Under the pieces are notes generated by a model. It had not been told where the DNA came from. It saw nothing but the letters and a program-made list of their open reading frames with translations, and searched no databases. Source: Candidatus Latescibacterota bacterium (lineage in GTDB: Bacteria; Latescibacterota; UBA2968; GCA-2709665). Taken from it: a stretch of 12,003 nt of DNA. Within the stretch, counting starts at the first letter, position 1. Each line of letters opens with the position of its first letter. Of the stretch, positions 5,726 through 12,003 are shown piece after piece. The stretch is from positions 1 to 12,003 of the forward strand of contig JASLMQ010000650.1 in assembly GCA_030746455.1 (NCBI GenBank). Direction: 5' to 3'. A program made the translations under genes and the position numbers.

Positions 5726-7924
5726 ATGGGAGAGACCGAACTGGCGATAGACGCCATCCTGGACAAGAGGCATCAAGGGCAGCTGCAGTTGTCCGAGGAA
5801 GAGGGCAAGCGCCTTCTCAGGTTGGCGGGTATCGACGTTCCAGAGTGCCATCTGGCTCGGGAGCTCGAAGAAACCAAGCAGGCGGCCACCGAGCTGGGCT
5901 ATCCCGTGGTCGTCAAAGGTCTGGTTGAGGGGATCACACACAAGACGGACCACGGACTGGTTCAGGTCGGCATCTCCAGCGACGCGGAGATGGAAGCCTG
6001 CTTCTTGGAGATGGCCGACAGGTGCAGTGAGCTGGGTGAGAACTGGGTACTGCTGATCGAACAGCAGAAGAGCTTCCAACTGGAGACCGTGGTCGGCCTG
6101 ACCACAGACCCCAGTTTCGGCAAGGTCCTCATGTTCGGCCTGGGCGGCATATTCGTGGAAGTTCTGGAGGATGTCTCATTCAGGCTCTGCCCGATCACGC
6201 GGAGCGACGCCGAGGACATGATCGCCAGTCTTCAGGCGTCTAGGCTGTTTTCGGGGGTCAGGGGCCGGAAGCCCGTCGATACCGACCGCATCGTGGACTT
6301 CCTCCTCAGCATTGGCGGTGAGAGCGGCATCGTGGGCAAGCACGGGAACTCGATAGATGTTCTGGAAATCAATCCGGCCGTCATCGGTGAAACCGGCTCG
6401 ATAACGGCGCTGGATGCCGTGGTCACGCTTTCCGATCCTGCCTCACCGAGAAGCTGCGACGACGCGGAACCCGCTGTCGATATGGGGCCTCTCTTCAGTC
6501 CCCGGTCCATTGGCGTGGTCGGGGTCTCACCGGATAGATCCAGCTTCGCCAGGGAATTCCTGGAGTCTTCGTTGCAGATGGGGTACCGGGGCAAGGTCTA
6601 CCCCATCAACTTGAAGCACGACGGCAAGGAAGTCCTGGGTTGGCGTATCTACGACCGCATCGGCTCCGTACCGGAGGATATCGACTACCTCTACGTATGT
6701 GTTCCCGCAGCCGCCGTTCCGGGTCTGCTCGAGGATGGCAAAGACAGGGTCCGTTTTGCCCACGTCATCACCAGCGGCTTCGGTGAGGCCAGTGCTGACG
6801 GCAAGAAGATGGAGCAGACGATCCTGACTCAGGCTCGCGAGAGCGGTATTCGCCTGATCGGTCCGAACTGCCTGGGGATGTATTCTCCGAAGGCCGGACT
6901 CACTCTGATCGAGGGCGCGCCCAAGGAAGCGGGGAGCATTGGTATCATCTCTCAGTCCGGTGGTCTGACCGCCGACATCATCCGGATGGGAGGCGCCGCG
7001 GGGCTCAGGTTCAGCCAGGCCATCAGCATTGGCAACAGCATCGACCTGGGCATAGAGGACTTCCTGGAGTACATGGGGCGAGACCCGGCGACAAAGGTCA
7101 TCGGCATATACGCGGAACAGGCAAGGAACGGGCAGCGACTCTCGAGGCTCCTTTCGGAGATATGCCAAGTCAAGCCCGTGGTGATCCTCAGAGGCGGGAG
7201 GAGCCCACTTGGGGCCAAAGCCGCTTCGTCCCACACCGGTGCCCTTGTGTCGGACACCAGGCTCTGGGAATCCATGTGCCGACAGCACGGGGCCATACTC
7301 GTTAAGTCATTCAGTGAATTGATCTACACACTCCTGGCCTTTCAGAACCTCGATCCGGACGCTGACAACACCCTCTTCCTGTTCGGGCAGTCGGGAGGTA
7401 CAACGGTGCTGGCAGCGGATGACTGCGACGAGAACGGCCTGGCGGTCCCGCAGCTGGAGGAACAGCTGGAGCAGGAAATTCTCTCAATGGGGATCCCCCC
7501 CGGCACCAGTGTCAAGAATCCCGTAGATGCCCCTGTCGGCACGCTCGCAGTGGACAGTGGTGGGCTCGTCAAGGAGATCTTCTCTCTTGTGAGCGAGAGG
7601 ATGCAGTTCTCTTACGAGCTGATGCACTTTAACGTGCAGAACACCCTCTCGTACACACGCGTCGGCCTCGACATCATAGGCAACCTGGTGGACTTCGCTG
7701 TGGAGCGGGGGGGGCGCGGCGGGCCGCGCAACCGGAAACTGGCCTTGGTGCTCAAAGGGAATCGGGAGAGGGAGGTCGAGGACATCGCGCGGGAGCAGTC
7801 CGCGCGTGCCCTCGAGGCCGGGGTGCCCGTCTTCCCCGACCTGGGTGATGCGCTTAAGGCGCTGGGCAGGCTCGTGGCCTGCGGCGCCTGGCGGCAGCGG
7901 CAAGACCGGCCTGCAGGAGATTGA
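5726..7924 (+). CDS. ADP-forming acyl-CoA synthetase (beta-alpha fusion)
   Basis: This 732-residue enzyme of the NDP-forming acyl-CoA synthetase family would make an acyl-CoA from a free acid, CoA and ATP, or run in reverse. The order is an ATP-grasp (beta) part at about 5-235, with THKTD (H72) and DVLEINP; then a CoA-binding Rossmann part (about 255-385) with SIGVVGVS and IGPNCLGMYSP; then the ligase part (about 400-715) with ISQSGG and SSHTGALVSD. H503 in the latter is the expected phospho-histidine, and H72 matches the second histidine of the beta part. PatZ/YfiQ-type proteins have the opposite order, with ATP-grasp last. The start is ATG 5726, preceded by AAGGAAGGG (5708-5716). It lies 69 bp after biotin carboxylase, suggesting it feeds the carboxylase. 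A run of eight G (7707-7714) near the 3' end does not break the frame. The substrate is unknown. Confidence 0.9.
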   Translation: MGETELAIDAILDKRHQGQLQLSEEEGKRLLRLAGIDVPECHLARELEETKQAATELGYPVVVKGLVEGITHKTDHGLVQVGISSDAEMEACFLEMADRCSELGENWVLLIEQQKSFQLETVVGLTTDPSFGKVLMFGLGGIFVEVLEDVSFRLCPITRSDAEDMIASLQASRLFSGVRGRKPVDTDRIVDFLLSIGGESGIVGKHGNSIDVLEINPAVIGETGSITALDAVVTLSDPASPRSCDDAEPAVDMGPLFSPRSIGVVGVSPDRSSFAREFLESSLQMGYRGKVYPINLKHDGKEVLGWRIYDRIGSVPEDIDYLYVCVPAAAVPGLLEDGKDRVRFAHVITSGFGEASADGKKMEQTILTQARESGIRLIGPNCLGMYSPKAGLTLIEGAPKEAGSIGIISQSGGLTADIIRMGGAAGLRFSQAISIGNSIDLGIEDFLEYMGRDPATKVIGIYAEQARNGQRLSRLLSEICQVKPVVILRGGRSPLGAKAASSHTGALVSDTRLWESMCRQHGAILVKSFSELIYTLLAFQNLDPDADNTLFLFGQSGGTTVLAADDCDENGLAVPQLEEQLEQEILSMGIPPGTSVKNPVDAPVGTLAVDSGGLVKEIFSLVSERMQFSYELMHFNVQNTLSYTRVGLDIIGNLVDFAVERGGRGGPRNRKLALVLKGNREREVEDIAREQSARALEAGVPVFPDLGDALKALGRLVACGAWRQRQDRPAGD

Positions 7925-8006
7925 ACTCGGATCCGACCATTGACGTCGCCGGGTAGGGGCATGCTCCGGTGTCGAGGGCGGGTACTGAAGAAGCGAGAAG
8001 TGAGAC

Positions 8007-8141
8007 AGCTTTCAGCTGTCAGCCTTCAGCTTTCAGCCGAACCAGACCAAGGGATGCGCCGGAAGGTGACTTCTATACCGGCGCGCGATCCTGCGTCATG
8101 CGCTGGTTCTGCTGATGGCTGAGAGCTGACCGCTTATAGCT
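8007..8141. repeat. 135-bp intergenic element, copy 1, with TCAGC/GCTGA 7-mer arms
   Basis: The left arm (8007-8037) is four 7-base units of the form nnTCAGC. The right arm (8111-8141) is three GCTGAnn units plus a degenerate fourth. The two arms pair at 24 of 31 positions. The 73-bp core carries its own inverted repeat, GCGCCGG (8056-8062) with CCGGCGC (8078-8084). A related copy lies at 10076-10210 in the same orientation. This looks like a dispersed, possibly non-autonomous mobile element or structured RNA. Apart from it, the 321-bp gap 7925-8245 shows only the ribosome binding site of the next gene and no convincing promoter or gene. Confidence 0.7.
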
Positions 8142-8245
8142 ACCTTTCCCTCCTGCCGGCATTCGGTTCCATCCAGTGAGTCTTGTGCCTTCACCCAGAT
8201 ACAGAGAGACCTGCAGACCCCACTTGGAGGGGAGGTAAAGACACG

Positions 8246-9778
8246 ATGGCTTTCGAGGAGAGAATAGCGCAGCATGCCGAGCTGAGGGCCAGGGCCCGGT
8301 CCATGGGGGGATCGAAGAAGCTGGAGCGCAGAAAGGAGCACGGCCTCCTGAACGCGCGCGAGCGGATCGACTACCTGTTGGACCCGGATACCTTCGAGGA
8401 GTCGGGTCTTTTCACCCGTTCCGTGCTTCCAGAGGCTCAGGATGAGACCCCTACGGATGGCAAGATCGCGGGCTTCGGGAAGATCGACAGGCGTCGGGTC
8501 GGCATTGTCGCCAATGACTTCACTGTGAAGGGGGCTTCGAGCACGGCCCTCAACGGAAAGAAGATGGGGCACATCAGGCAGGTGGCAACCACCAATGGGT
8601 TCCCTATGGTGTATCTGGGTGAGTCCTCGGGGGCGCGGATGCCGGACATCATGGGCGCCAGGGGCATGGCCGCAACCCTCGAGCATAACATGTACCTGCG
8701 CAAGCGGGAGACGCCGTGGGCGAATGCCATACTCGGCAATGCGTTCGGGTCATCGGCCTGGTACGCGTGCATGTCCGACTTCAATGTCATGACGAAGGGG
8801 TCGTGCATGGCGGTATCAAGTGCAAGGCTGGTCTCACTCGCCACCCGGGGCCAGGTCGATCCCGAAGACCTGGGCGGATGGAAGCTGCTCTCGGAGGAGA
8901 CCGGAATCGCGGATCTGGTTACGGACACCGACGAGCAAGCCCTCGACGCCATCAAGCGCTTTCTCAGCTACCTGCCGTCGAACCACAACGAAGCGCCGCC
9001 CCGCGCGGAAGTACCGGAGGGATCCGACGAGCCGGTGAAGGAGATCCTCGATCTGATCCCGGAAGAGCGGACCCGAGTCTATGACTCCACGAAAGTCATA
9101 CAGAGGATCGTTGACATCGACAGTCTGTTTGAGCTTAAGGCCCGCTTCGGCAGGACCATGGTCACGGCGCTTGCCCGAATCGACGGCAGGACCGTGGGGA
9201 TCCTTGCCAGCAATCCACTGCACAAGGGCGGCGCGATTGACGCCAGTGCCTGCGAGAAGGTGTGCAGCTTCATCGTCTTGTGTGATTCCTTCAACATACC
9301 CATGGTCTTCTTGATCGATCAGCCTGGATTCATGATCGGAGTCGAAGCCGAGCGAAGGAAGATCGTCGGCAAGATCATCAACTGGATGAATGCCATGGCG
9401 CTTGCCACAGTACCGAAGATCGCTCTGCAGCTACGTAAGAACTATGGTCAGGCCTGGCTGAACATGGGGGGCGGCAAGAACGCGGACGAGTTTGCGGCCT
9501 GGTGGCTGGGCGAGACCGGCTTCATGGATCCCTCTTCTGCCGTGGGAGTCGTCTTCGGCATCGACAGAGAAGCGGAGCCGGAGAGGTATGGAGAGCTGCT
9601 CGAGGAGATGGTACGAGACACCTCGGCCTACGAAAGCGCTTCCGTATACGGAATCAAGGATGTGATTGACCCAAGAGAGACACGGGACTACCTGAAGAGT
9701 ATGCTCGACGTTCACGATTTGGGCATGACCGGTGGCGTAGGACAGCACCTGATGCAGGCGTGGCCGACGACGTTCTGA
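8246..9778 (+). CDS. acyl-CoA carboxylase carboxyltransferase subunit 2 (divergent)
   Basis: This 510-residue carboxyltransferase-family protein is only distantly similar to the one at 2701-4296. The N half has ESSGARMPD (126-134, matching the canonical SGGARIQE region), GNAFGSS in place of the usual GGA oxyanion loop (G168-S169-S170), and EDLGGWK. The usual Gly-Pro motif after the DF segment is replaced by AVSSARLVSLAT. The C half has LIDQPGFMIGVEAER (356-370), RKNYGQAWLNMGGG (397-410) and the DPRETR ending. The start is ATG 8246, ten bases after GGAGGGGAGG (8226-8235). Arg codons are 15 of 36 AGA/AGG, like biotin carboxylase and unlike carboxyltransferase 1. I recall similar GSS-type proteins in other bacterial carboxylase clusters, so it is a subfamily and not a decayed gene. 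A biotin carrier gene follows after 50 bp. Whether it works alone or as a mixed complex with subunit 1 cannot be told. Confidence 0.88.
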   Translation: MAFEERIAQHAELRARARSMGGSKKLERRKEHGLLNARERIDYLLDPDTFEESGLFTRSVLPEAQDETPTDGKIAGFGKIDRRRVGIVANDFTVKGASSTALNGKKMGHIRQVATTNGFPMVYLGESSGARMPDIMGARGMAATLEHNMYLRKRETPWANAILGNAFGSSAWYACMSDFNVMTKGSCMAVSSARLVSLATRGQVDPEDLGGWKLLSEETGIADLVTDTDEQALDAIKRFLSYLPSNHNEAPPRAEVPEGSDEPVKEILDLIPEERTRVYDSTKVIQRIVDIDSLFELKARFGRTMVTALARIDGRTVGILASNPLHKGGAIDASACEKVCSFIVLCDSFNIPMVFLIDQPGFMIGVEAERRKIVGKIINWMNAMALATVPKIALQLRKNYGQAWLNMGGGKNADEFAAWWLGETGFMDPSSAVGVVFGIDREAEPERYGELLEEMVRDTSAYESASVYGIKDVIDPRETRDYLKSMLDVHDLGMTGGVGQHLMQAWPTTF

Positions 9779-9828
9779 GTGTGGGGAGTGAGATAGGCTT
9801 GACCAATCCGGGACTAGGAGGAGTGAGG

Positions 9829-10050
9829 ATGCCCATTGAAGAGCTGGAAACCGAGGTAACCGGGTCTGTCTGGAAGATCCTGGTCCAGGAAGGCGACCAG
9901 GTGAGCGAAGGGGATGAGCTGATCATCATGGAGTCGATGAAGATGGAGATCCCCATTCTCGCACCGGCAGACGGCACGGTAAAGGAGATCCTTACCAAGG
10001 AGGCAGATGTCCTGGATGAGGGCGCAATCGTGCTACGCCTAGAGGTGTAG
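9829..10050 (+). CDS. biotin carboxyl carrier protein, minimal single-domain form
   Basis: This 73-residue protein is a complete biotinyl domain and nothing more. The biotinylation motif is ESMKM, a variant of the common EAMKM, with the acceptor lysine at K38, 35 residues before the C-terminus as is standard. Flanking parts fit the fold: GSVWKILVQEGDQVSEGD before the motif and APADGTVKEILTKEADVLDEGAIVLRLE after it, each shorter than a full line of the domain. It would carry CO2 between the biotin carboxylase at 4322-5656 and the carboxyltransferases. The start is ATG 9829, seven bases after AGGAGG (9816-9821). An in-frame ATG at 9760 overlaps the end of carboxyltransferase 2, would add 23 residues unlike the domain, and is rejected. 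Tiny stand-alone carriers are known from multi-subunit acyl-CoA carboxylases and decarboxylases. Activity would need a biotin ligase encoded elsewhere. Confidence 0.92.
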   Translation: MPIEELETEVTGSVWKILVQEGDQVSEGDELIIMESMKMEIPILAPADGTVKEILTKEADVLDEGAIVLRLEV

Positions 10051-10075
10051 AGGTCGGCCGAAGGGCTGATCACCC

Positions 10076-10210
10076 AGCTTTCAGCATTCAGCAATCAGCC
10101 GTCAGCTTGACCCAGTCAATGGACGCGCTACAGAGCGACTCCCTCAGCAGGCGCGCGGCTGTGTGCGCCACGCACCGGATCTGCTGAGGGCTGATGGCTG
10201 ACCGCTGGTA
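10076..10210. repeat. 135-bp intergenic element, copy 2, with TCAGC/GCTGA 7-mer arms
   Basis: The left arm (10076-10106) is four nnTCAGC units. The right arm begins at 10183 with three GCTGAnn units and a degenerate fourth. The core is related to that of copy 1: both have a CCAG(A/T)C start, an (A/G)CGCGC-type word, GACT, GGCGCGCG, and TCT just before the right arm. Small internal dyads also occur, such as GTGCG-cca-CGCAC near 10163-10175. The element fills most of the gap between the carrier gene and the dehydrogenase/hydratase, whose ribosome binding site starts 32 bp after it. Confidence 0.7.
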
Positions 10211-10254
10211 CTCACCTCCCAGCTGAACCCGTAGGTATGCAGAGGAGCGGGCCG

Positions 10255-12003
10255 ATGCAACCATTTTCCCCAAGGAAGATCGCCGTCCTGGGAGCGGGCG
10301 TTATGGGAACGCAGATCGCCTGTGACCTGGGGGACAAAGGCTATTCCGTCCACCTGTATGACATGCCTGGGTTGGCGGAGAAGCAACTGGCGGCTGCTGT
10401 CGGGAACGACCTGTGCTCCTCGACCGGGGTGCGCAGGGTCGTTCCGGTAGACAGCACCGGCGAAAACCACCCCCTGCTCGGCGAGGCGGACTGGATCGTC
10501 GAGGCCGTGTTCGAGGAGGAGAGCGCCAAGGAAGAGATCAACGCCATCATCGGGGCCCACCGCAATCCGGAGGGCGTGGTCACCACCAACACGTCCGGCC
10601 TCGGGATCAACGCCATGGCCCGGAGCCAGTCTGCGGACTTCCGCGCCGGCTACGCCCTGTCCCACTTCTTCAATCCTGTCAAGGCGCTGGGTCTGCTCGA
10701 GGTCTGTCCGGTGGAGGGAACCGACCCTGACCTGTACGACGCCTTCTGTCATTTCGCCTCCCACACCATCGGCAAGACCGTGGTCCACGTGCGGGATACC
10801 CCGAACTTCGTGGGCAACCGCATCGGCGGCTTTGCCCTGTTCCTGCCATTCCGATTGGACACGGCTGAGCTGAGCGTCCTGGACATCGACCGCATTTGCC
10901 TCTGCACCGTCGGCTGGGAGCCGCTCAAGACGTGGGACATCGTGGGATTGCCGCTGGCAGGTCCCCTGGGCGGGAATGTGTACGACCGGGCGCCGGATGA
11001 CCCCCGCCACGAGTGGTGGAACCCGAAGGTCCCGGAGATCGAGACGTTGATCGGCCAGGAACTCGTCGGGAGGAAGGGCAGGACCCGCTCCGGGTTCCTG
11101 GGCATGGTCGAGGGCCAGAAGACGATGTACGACTTCGGCGGAGGCGAATATGTGCCGGCCCGGCTCTCGGATTTCCCGTCACTGAGGGTGGCGATGGACA
11201 GGGAGGCCCCGAGCCGACAGAAGATTGGAGCCCTGCTCTCGAGCGAGGTCGACGACGCGGCTGCCCGGTTCGCCAGGGGATTCTTCTACTCGGCCCTGGC
11301 CTACGGCCTGCAAATGGTGGGCGAGATTTGTGACGACATTGCGGACATCGACACCGCCCTGAAGCACGGGTACAACTGGCCCGCCGGGCTGTTCGAAAGG
11401 GCGCAACAGGTCGGCCTGGAAACGTGTCTCCAGGGCATGGAAGCCGCCGGCTGCGGCGATATGGTGCCGGACTGGTATCGCGGGATCGTTGCCGGCGGCG
11501 GCCAGCTCTACGACGTGCCCGCGGGTACGTTCTACTCCTGGGCCGGCAACAGGATGGATAGCCTGCCCACGGTGGCGGGTGGCATCTATCCGGAGGTGCT
11601 CAGGAAGTCGACGGACAACGTGCTATTCGCCAACGACGATGCCGCGGTCATCGACATGTCCGACGACACCGGTCCGGTGTGCCTGGTGGAGATCACCGCC
11701 AGGGCCCTGGGACACGGACCCATCGAAGCCGGGCACAGGGCCCTGGACTGGGCCGAGCAGCAGCAGGCGGCCGTGGTCTTCGGCAGCACAGGACCGCACT
11801 TCGGCTTCGGCGCCGATCTGCATCTGTTCCACCAATGCTCGGAAGACGGCGATGCTCAGACGATCAGCAACCTGATCCGAGCCGGGCAGGAGCTCATGCA
11901 GCGACTCGAGTACTCGAGCTGCCCCACGGTTGCCGCCATTCAGGGCCTGTGCCTAGGAGGCAGCAGCGAATGGGCGCTGGCGTGCAACCGTCGCGTCGCC
12001 AAC
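10255..12003 (+). CDS. 3-hydroxyacyl-CoA dehydrogenase/enoyl-CoA hydratase fusion, cut at the window edge
   Basis: 583 residues are visible and the frame is still open at 12003. The N-terminal NAD domain has VLGAGVMGTQIA (11-22) and D36 for NAD. Catalytic H137 (SHFFNP) and E149 (LLEV) are 12 residues apart, as in the family, and DTPNFVGNR (181-189) follows. The dehydrogenase C-terminal domain covers about 185-450. A crotonase (hydratase) domain begins near 465, with FGFGADL (516-522) and LGGSSE (567-572), where E572 matches one catalytic Glu; the second Glu lies past the edge. This dehydrogenase-first order is that of FadN-type proteins and the reverse of FadB/FadJ. It should hydrate a 2-enoyl-CoA and oxidise the 3-hydroxyacyl-CoA with NAD+. 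The start is ATG 10255, seven bases after GAGGAG (10242-10247); an in-frame ATG at 10237 is possible but lacks a good site. Probably part of the same pathway as the carboxylase, though separated from it by a repeat. Confidence 0.88.
   Translation, partial: MQPFSPRKIAVLGAGVMGTQIACDLGDKGYSVHLYDMPGLAEKQLAAAVGNDLCSSTGVRRVVPVDSTGENHPLLGEADWIVEAVFEEESAKEEINAIIGAHRNPEGVVTTNTSGLGINAMARSQSADFRAGYALSHFFNPVKALGLLEVCPVEGTDPDLYDAFCHFASHTIGKTVVHVRDTPNFVGNRIGGFALFLPFRLDTAELSVLDIDRICLCTVGWEPLKTWDIVGLPLAGPLGGNVYDRAPDDPRHEWWNPKVPEIETLIGQELVGRKGRTRSGFLGMVEGQKTMYDFGGGEYVPARLSDFPSLRVAMDREAPSRQKIGALLSSEVDDAAARFARGFFYSALAYGLQMVGEICDDIADIDTALKHGYNWPAGLFERAQQVGLETCLQGMEAAGCGDMVPDWYRGIVAGGGQLYDVPAGTFYSWAGNRMDSLPTVAGGIYPEVLRKSTDNVLFANDDAAVIDMSDDTGPVCLVEITARALGHGPIEAGHRALDWAEQQQAAVVFGSTGPHFGFGADLHLFHQCSEDGDAQTISNLIRAGQELMQRLEYSSCPTVAAIQGLCLGGSSEWALACNRRVAN

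Noticed and set aside
5393..7288. Minus-strand frames at 5393-6079 and 6527-7288
   Set aside because: Both are antisense to the biotin carboxylase and synthetase genes and have shadow-like composition.
8007..8141. CRISPR array at the TCAGC units
   Set aside because: Units are only 7 bases with no spacers of uniform length; the arms are inverted, which fits a hairpin element rather than a CRISPR.
8183..8211. Promoter before carboxyltransferase 2 with TTGTGC as -35
   Set aside because: No acceptable -10 box lies 16-18 bp downstream.
8183..8245. Extended start for carboxyltransferase 2 at ATG/GTG-type codons near 8183
   Set aside because: The added residues are not family-like and would cover the strong ribosome binding site at 8226-8235.
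9760..9828. Extended start for the biotin carrier at ATG 9760
   Set aside because: It overlaps carboxyltransferase 2 and adds residues unlike a biotinyl domain; ATG 9829 has AGGAGG at 7 bases.
10144..11010. Minus-strand open frame of 288 codons
   Set aside because: It lies opposite the dehydrogenase domain with its clear catalytic motifs; no motif or ribosome binding site supports it.

Overview
The window comes from a GC-rich bacterial chromosome with strong Shine-Dalgarno sites and every supported gene on the + strand. Nothing in it fixes the lineage. The mix of RmuC, an FCD-type GntR regulator, an ADP-forming acyl-CoA synthetase and a dispersed intergenic repeat would suit an uncultured soil, sediment or marine bacterium.

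Layout. Positions 3-191 hold the C-terminal end of an unidentified gene. RmuC (267-1649) follows and belongs to general DNA maintenance. A 300-bp gap (1650-1949) holds a strong hairpin, a degenerate dispersed-repeat-like stretch and a well-formed sigma-70 promoter buried in a 34-bp palindrome. That palindrome is the likely operator of the GntR/FCD regulator that follows (1950-2633). After the regulator come carboxyltransferase 1 (2701-4296), biotin carboxylase (4322-5656), an ADP-forming acyl-CoA synthetase (5726-7924), carboxyltransferase 2 (8246-9778), a 73-residue biotinyl carrier protein (9829-10050) and a 3-hydroxyacyl-CoA dehydrogenase/enoyl-CoA hydratase fusion that runs off the right edge (10255 onward).

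How the genes may work together. Biotin carboxylase, the small biotin carrier and one or both carboxyltransferases together supply all parts of a biotin-dependent acyl-CoA carboxylase. The synthetase could make the acyl-CoA from a free acid, and the dehydrogenase/hydratase could carry out beta-oxidation-type steps before or after carboxylation. The regulator probably senses a pathway acid or acyl-CoA. The substrate cannot be read from the sequence. The inferred theme is a catabolic route: acid activation, carboxylation, then hydration and oxidation.

Unusual points. One biotin carboxylase and one carrier sit with two very different carboxyltransferases. Two related 135-bp elements with arms built of 7-base TCAGC/GCTGA units bracket the CT2-carrier pair. 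Arginine codon use changes sharply between carboxyltransferase 1 and biotin carboxylase, suggesting the cluster was assembled from parts of different origin.
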